From contig URNG01000105.1 in the NCBI GenBank assembly GCA_900549295.1, positions 1 through 10,690 on the forward strand: a stretch of DNA of 10,690 bases. Direction: 5' to 3'. The stretch is from an uncultured Rhodocyclaceae bacterium. Its GTDB lineage: Bacteria; Pseudomonadota; Gammaproteobacteria; Burkholderiales; Rhodocyclaceae. The notes beneath the pieces are model-generated. The model was given only the letters and a program-made list of their open reading frames with translations. It ran no database searches and was not told the origin of the DNA. This document shows positions 7,245-10,690 of the stretch, piece by piece (positions within the stretch are counted from its first letter, which is position 1; the number at the start of each line of letters is the position of its first letter). Made by a program: the position numbers and the translations under genes.

Positions 7245-9809
7245 TCAGCTCTTGGTGTAGCCGGAGAGGCCGAGGAAGTTGGCGGTGACTTCGTCGTGCT
7301 TGTTCTGGCCGCCGAACTGCTCGTACAGCGAATTCACGCCGAGCAGCTTGTAGCCCGCGTAGCCGGTGTTCAGGCGCTGCATCTCGAAGTTGCCGCTGTG
7401 CGTCACGACTTCGTGGAACTGCGCGATTTCCGACGGGCTGCGCGTGCGCTCGTAGTGCGGCACCTTGCCGGTGAGGCCGGTTTGCAGCTTGAAGTGCTTG
7501 ATCTCGGCATCCAGTTCGCCGGTGCGATCCTTGCCGCTCTTGCAGTTCCACATCACCTTGACATCGAACATCTCGGCCAGCACGGCGAGCCGGGTCGGCA
7601 TCTTGTAGGGTTCCGAGCCGGCGATCTTGTAGCTGCCGTCCTGCTGGATCTGGGCGATCTGCTGCGTCAGTTCGCGCGCCTGGGCGAGTTTCGGTTCGTT
7701 GAGGCGCAATTTGGCGCTGAAGTGGGCGATCATTTCCTGGTCGCCGATACCCTGCCAGCGGGTCAGGTTTTCGCGGTCGGCGTCGATCTGCAACTCCAGA
7801 TCCTGCATGCGCTGGCCGATCAGGCCGCCGGGCAGGCCGCCGTTGGCGATGGATTCGATGTCGTCGCCGAGCAACTGGCCGAGCGCCTCGCCGTTGAGGC
7901 CGGCGACGTTGTCCCAACCGCCCGCCAGCCACGAGGCCGAGCCGACGCCGCCCGCATTCACGCCGTAGTTGCAGGCCACCGGCCGCACGTCGACGGTGAT
8001 CTCGCGCGCCTGACCATCCGCGTCGGTGACGGTGAAGGTCTGCGGGCCGCTCACGTCCTGCCACGCCTGCATCTGGTCCTGCACCATCTGGCGCTCGTTC
8101 TCGTGCGCGCCCTTAATCATCGGGCGGATGTTGTCCGGCGTCAGCAGCGAGATGGAGAGAATGTCCACCGGCACGGTTTCGCCGGCCAGTGCACGCTCCA
8201 TGAGCTGCGGGTCGGTCAGCAGCGTGGCGAGCACGGTTTCATGGGCACGGTTGAAATTGGCCTCGCGGCGCATGGCGTCGACCAGGCTGGCGTCCTCGCG
8301 CACAGCGGCGAGGGTTTCCTTCAGGCTGATTTCGCCGATCTGCGGCCTGTCGTCGCCGTCGTCGGCAGTGATGCCGATGTTGTCGAGCGTGCTCATCATG
8401 TTGACCAGGCGCTCGTTCTCGCGCACCCACATTTCCTTGGGCAGCAGCGTCTCGACCATCGGCGCCAGTTCCTCGTCGCTCATGTGCTTGATTTCGCCGG
8501 CGTTGATGCCGAAGGCCGAGATGACGCCGTGGCGCAGGCCGTCGAACAGCACCGTGCCTTGCCCGTCGGTCAATTTGGTCTGCGCCAGATTGACCGCGTG
8601 CGTGTATTCGGTGCTGCTGTGCGCGTTGAAGCCCTTGCCTTCATACGCCTTGATGAAGTTGCCGGCCGGGGTCGTCTCGCTGTAGCTCAACACCGTTTCG
8701 CTGCCCGACTGCAACTGGATTTCCTTGACGATGGGCGCCCATTCCTGATCCTTGTTGAGCACCTCGTTCATGGCGTGGTTGAGGGCATGGTCGAGGGCGA
8801 GGCCGATGCTGCGCACGGGCAGGCCCGCATCCTCGAAGACCAGTTTGAGGGCGTCCTGGACGATGGTCTGCTCGTCGATCTTGGGCGTGTTCAGGGGGGT
8901 GTGGCCGCCGTGGAAGAGCTGCTTGGCGTGCAATTCCCGCGCGCGGTTCTGGTCGCCCGCGAACAGCTTGCCGAGCAGGCCCTTGGCGGGTTTCTTGCCG
9001 ACCACCTCGTTCGGATCGCCCAGCTTGCCCGTGTTCTCGCTGGCGGCGCGGCGCAAGTCCCTGGCGCGGTCATGGAAGATGTTGTCGCGCGCCCATTCCA
9101 GCCGGCCGCGGTTCGTATAGGTGAGGTCGGTGCGCTTGAGCTGCTCGTTGATGACGCGGATCGCGGCGTCGGAAAACTGCGCCTTGCTCTCGTACATCTT
9201 GGAGAGCGAAAACGGCGAATCGGCGATGGTGTGGCCGAGGTAGGCGACGCGATCCTGCACCTGCGCGCGCAGGTTCTCGCACAGCGAGCGAACCTGCCCC
9301 TGCACTTCGTCGGGCAGGTGCTCGAAGCCTTCGTTCAGGCGCGCTTGCAGGGTTTCGCCCAGACCTTCGAGGCTTTCCATCCGGGCCATCAGCTTGTCGC
9401 CGACGGTCGGGCCTTCGGACAGTTGGGCAAAGGTGTCGCCGAGCAGGTCGATGGTTTCGCGCAGCGCCTGCCCCTGCGGGCTGAGTTCGCCGCCGTTGCT
9501 GGCGCGGTCGGCCTCGATGGCGTTGATGAGGGCGTTGATCTGGCCGACGGTCTGGTCGCGCTTGGTGCCGATGTCGCGCGGAGGAATGCCGTCGAGCTTG
9601 AGGTCGGACAGCCGGCGCACGCCGTTGTCGCTGCCGTTGACCGTGCCGTGCACGCCGCCGGGCGTGGACAGGCTGATGACGCGCTCGCCCTTGGCGCCTT
9701 GCAGTCCGGTGACGGAAGTCTGTTCGACTTCCTGCGTCTCGGTGTTGATGTCCGAGATCAGGGTGGTGTGCTGAAGCTGGCTGCGGTTGCCGATGGTATC
9801 GAGGGGCAT
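7245..9809 (-). CDS. sopB: SopB/IpgD-family inositol phosphate phosphatase effector, N-terminally extended
   Basis: An 854-residue member of the SopB/SigD-IpgD family, T3SS effectors that dephosphorylate host phosphoinositides and inositol phosphates and so alter membrane ruffling, vacuole identity and Akt signalling. The CX5R catalytic motif CKSGKDRTG is intact at 756-764 (nucleophile Cys756, Arg762), followed by ELDAEIK. Ninety-eight residues follow the Cys, close to the number in SopB (Cys460 of 561) and IpgD (Cys439 of 538). A second family motif, NYGVN, lies at 614-618. The C-terminal HSGNFEMQRLNTGYAGYKLLG resembles the matching SopB segment. Residues about 1-290 have no counterpart in length in SopB; they start polar and Thr/Ser-rich (secretion signal type) and turn helical. 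ATG 9809 has AGGAG 8 bases upstream. The frame stays open upstream to about 10085 but runs through a terminator and the needle gene, so that extension was not used. The symbol is family-level. Confidence 0.92.
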   Translation of the reverse strand: MPLDTIGNRSQLQHTTLISDINTETQEVEQTSVTGLQGAKGERVISLSTPGGVHGTVNGSDNGVRRLSDLKLDGIPPRDIGTKRDQTVGQINALINAIEADRASNGGELSPQGQALRETIDLLGDTFAQLSEGPTVGDKLMARMESLEGLGETLQARLNEGFEHLPDEVQGQVRSLCENLRAQVQDRVAYLGHTIADSPFSLSKMYESKAQFSDAAIRVINEQLKRTDLTYTNRGRLEWARDNIFHDRARDLRRAASENTGKLGDPNEVVGKKPAKGLLGKLFAGDQNRARELHAKQLFHGGHTPLNTPKIDEQTIVQDALKLVFEDAGLPVRSIGLALDHALNHAMNEVLNKDQEWAPIVKEIQLQSGSETVLSYSETTPAGNFIKAYEGKGFNAHSSTEYTHAVNLAQTKLTDGQGTVLFDGLRHGVISAFGINAGEIKHMSDEELAPMVETLLPKEMWVRENERLVNMMSTLDNIGITADDGDDRPQIGEISLKETLAAVREDASLVDAMRREANFNRAHETVLATLLTDPQLMERALAGETVPVDILSISLLTPDNIRPMIKGAHENERQMVQDQMQAWQDVSGPQTFTVTDADGQAREITVDVRPVACNYGVNAGGVGSASWLAGGWDNVAGLNGEALGQLLGDDIESIANGGLPGGLIGQRMQDLELQIDADRENLTRWQGIGDQEMIAHFSAKLRLNEPKLAQARELTQQIAQIQQDGSYKIAGSEPYKMPTRLAVLAEMFDVKVMWNCKSGKDRTGELDAEIKHFKLQTGLTGKVPHYERTRSPSEIAQFHEVVTHSGNFEMQRLNTGYAGYKLLGVNSLYEQFGGQNKHDEVTANFLGLSGYTKS

Positions 9810-9934
9810 GGTCGTGTCTCCTGTGGTGATCGGGGCGGCGTCGCGGCGCGGCGCCGGGTCTTGGGCAATGAGTAACGACCGGGTGGGGGCGGTTCCCCTC
9901 GATGTGCGGTGTTTCGGTACGGATGGCGAACAGG
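9810..9934 (-). promoter_or_regulatory. Probable promoter region of the effector operon
   Basis: About 125 non-coding bases lie between the terminator of the needle operon and the SopB-like start codon, so the effector operon most likely has its own promoter here. I see no convincing sigma-70 pair; the best AT-rich patch is GTTACTCATTG (minus strand, about 9869-9879). This fits a promoter needing a T3SS-specific activator, but no known operator was recognised. Confidence 0.4.
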
Positions 9935-9969
9935 AAAAAGCCCCTGCCGACGGTTTGCCGACAGGGGCT
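9935..9969 (-). terminator. Intrinsic terminator after the needle gene
   Basis: Read on the minus strand: AGCCCCTG, a 15-base interior able to form an inner stem (CGG/CCG), then CAGGGGCT followed by TTTT. The outer stem is a perfect 8 bp (9939-9946 with 9962-9969), and five T in total run out of the stem. It begins 31 bases after the sctF stop codon. This is a textbook Rho-independent terminator and separates the needle operon from the effector operon. Confidence 0.88.
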
Positions 9970-10000
9970 GAATACAGCACGAACGCGGTGGTGCCGACGT

Positions 10001-10249
10001 TCAGGCGGATTTCTGGATGATCGACTTGAGCGCGTCGGCGATTTCCTTGACCAGCGTGCTCTGGATCTGCGTCGTCATCGTCCATTGCTGAATCTGCTGC
10101 TGCATGGCCAGCAGGTCAGCCGTGGTCGGCGATTCGCCCAGGTTGGCGATCTGGGTCTGCAAAGTCGCCTCCCGGCTCTGCACGACGTTGGCGATGGAGT
10201 TGTTGATGTAGTCGAAGGTCAGGCCGGTGCCTGCGGATGTGATGGCCAT
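10001..10249 (-). CDS. sctF: T3SS needle filament subunit SctF (YscF/PrgI/MxiH family)
   Basis: An 82-residue protein of standard needle-subunit size that polymerises helically outside the cell into the hollow needle through which effectors pass. It has a variable polar N-terminus (MAITSAGTGLTFDYI), a first helix, a turn with SPTTADLLAMQ (residues 41-50), which corresponds to the Pro/Asn-containing turn of YscF, and a second amphipathic helix with QQIQQW and VKEIADALKSIIQKSA. The C-terminus resembles YscF (MKDLMQGILQKFP) in hydrophobic spacing. AGGAGAGC lies just before the ATG. It follows the co-chaperone candidate by 45 bases, as yscE-yscF and chlamydial cdsE-cdsF do, and is followed by a terminator. 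No cysteine and no signal peptide, as expected for a T3SS-exported subunit. Confidence 0.92.
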   Translation of the reverse strand: MAITSAGTGLTFDYINNSIANVVQSREATLQTQIANLGESPTTADLLAMQQQIQQWTMTTQIQSTLVKEIADALKSIIQKSA

Positions 10250-10294
10250 GCTGCTCTCCTCTGGGTGAAAAACGGGATAAAAAAGTTGAAAAAT

Positions 10295-10528
10295 CTACGG
10301 GCGCACCGCCGGATGCGCGGCCAGCACCTCGCGCGCGGCCTCGACGGCCTGTGCCACGGCGGCCAGATCCTGATAGTCCGCGCGCGGCACGCTGCTTGCC
10401 TGTTGCTGGCGCAACCGCCAGTGCAGGTCGGCGAGATGCGCCAACAGGGCGCGGCGCGTGGCCTCGCCGTCAGGCGCGGCCAGACGCTCTTCCAGTTCGG
10501 TCATGGCGGGGGCGGCTGTCGTGTTCAT
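10295..10528 (-). CDS. Putative T3SS needle co-chaperone, YscE/EscE/SsaE-like
   Basis: A 77-residue, largely helical protein. It shows the helix-turn-helix plan of YscE/EscE proteins: LEERLAAPDGEATRRALLAHL, a Gln-rich linker, then a second helix (YQDLAAVAQAVEAAREVL). In known systems this protein pairs with a YscG-type partner to hold monomeric needle subunit in the cytoplasm before export. Support is length, helical pattern and position directly before the needle gene and after a probable sctD; sequence similarity alone is weak. The start is unusual: ATG 10528 is 19 bases from the only good ribosome binding site (GGAGGAG, 10554-10548), which instead sits 5 bases before an out-of-frame ATG at 10542. 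Initiation probably depends on coupling through that short frame. A later in-frame ATG (10504) has no ribosome binding site. Confidence 0.7.
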   Translation of the reverse strand: MNTTAAPAMTELEERLAAPDGEATRRALLAHLADLHWRLRQQQASSVPRADYQDLAAVAQAVEAAREVLAAHPAVRP

Positions 10529-10542
10529 GCTGTCGTGCTCAT
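10515..10542 (-). repeat. 14-bp tandem duplication at a start codon
   Basis: On the minus strand ATGAGCACGACAGC (10542-10529) is followed directly by ATGAACACGACAGC (10528-10515), one mismatch in 14. Because 14 is not a multiple of three, the first ATG is out of frame with the gene. Confidence 0.9.
10525..10542 (-). promoter_or_regulatory. Five-codon leader frame overlapping the co-chaperone start (ATGA)
   Basis: ATG AGC ACG ACA GCA TGA, encoding MSTTA, has a strong ribosome binding site (GGAGGAG, 5-base spacing). Its stop overlaps the start of the 77-residue gene as ATGA, the standard arrangement for translational coupling. Whether the peptide is made is unknown; the arrangement would let ribosomes re-initiate on the co-chaperone gene. 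Confidence 0.55.
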
Positions 10543-10559
10543 GGTTGCTCCTCCAAGGT

Positions 10560-10690
10560 TCAGCGCGGCACGCGGATGCGCGCTGCGCGGCCATTCTCGA
10601 ATACCGCCTCGTGCGCATCGACCGCCACCAGCTGCCAGCCGTTGCGGCGGGCCACGAGCAGCCGCCTTGCCGCCGCGCCCCAGCGCCTGC
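10560..10690 (-). CDS. C-terminal fragment of a T3SS gene, probably SctD
   Basis: Only the last 43 codons are in the window; the frame ends with TGA at 10562-10560, 18 bases before the leader ATG at 10542. The visible end reads RRLLVARRNGWQLVAVDAHE then AVFENGRAARIRVPR, a short beta-type unit (GWQLVAV...AVFENG...RIRV). This fits the periplasmic end of an SctD/YscD/SsaD ring protein. The order D-E-F is seen in Yersinia (yscD-yscE-yscF) and Chlamydia. The identity rests mainly on position; any other T3SS protein ending in a beta strand would also fit. Confidence 0.5.
   Translation of the reverse strand, partial: RRWGAAARRLLVARRNGWQLVAVDAHEAVFENGRAARIRVPR

Noticed and set aside
7182..9875. 897-codon open frame on the plus strand
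   Set aside because: Mirror of the SopB-like gene, whose catalytic motif shows clearly which strand is coding.
9880..9900. GGAACC followed by CCAC on the minus strand, resembling an hrp box
   Set aside because: The spacing is only about 4 bases, not the 15-16 of HrpL-dependent promoters.
9810..10085. Upstream in-frame extension of the SopB-like gene to about 10085
   Set aside because: It would pass through the intrinsic terminator and overlap the needle gene; ATG 9809 has a well-placed AGGAG.

Overview
The window is GC-rich DNA, and every gene I can support is read from the minus strand. It looks like a pathogenicity-type island of a Gram-negative bacterium, most likely a beta- or gammaproteobacterium. 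The grounds are a type III secretion (T3SS) needle gene, two T3SS effector-type genes with class I chaperones, and an autotransporter carrying the ESPR-type extended signal peptide typical of those classes. I cannot name the genus from sequence alone.

Layout in the direction of transcription (right to left). (1) 10690-10560: the 3' end of a gene, by position probably the inner-membrane ring protein SctD. (2) 10528-10295: a 77-residue YscE/EscE-like needle co-chaperone candidate. (3) 10249-10001: the 82-residue needle subunit SctF, followed by a strong intrinsic terminator at 9969-9935. (4) A second unit begins after that terminator: a SopB/IpgD-family inositol phosphatase effector (9809-7245) with an N-terminal part about 290 residues longer than SopB, two paralogous CesT-type chaperones (7179-6730 and 6713-6261), and an unrecognised 820-residue protein (6242-3780) that is probably a second effector. 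A GC-rich palindrome at 3762-3732 closes the unit. (5) 3597 to beyond position 1: the first 1199 codons of a large type Va autotransporter, with ESPR, signal peptide, N-terminal T5SS/PEP-CTERM-type repeats, then at least twelve autotransporter-associated beta-strand repeats on a 204-bp period. Its C-terminal barrel lies outside the window.

How they work together: the right part builds the needle. The middle part stores and delivers two large effectors, each next to its own probable chaperone (effector-chaperone-chaperone-effector). The left part is a separate surface or secreted adhesin-like protein. The sopB-chaperone order matches sopB-sigE in Salmonella and ipgD-ipgE in Shigella.

The most notable items are the unrecognised 820-residue chaperone-linked protein, the N-terminally extended phosphatase, and a 14-bp tandem duplication that separates the co-chaperone start codon from its ribosome binding site. 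No gene-free stretch exceeds 200 bases. The two gaps above 100 bases (3598-3779 and 9810-10000) are described as regulatory features.
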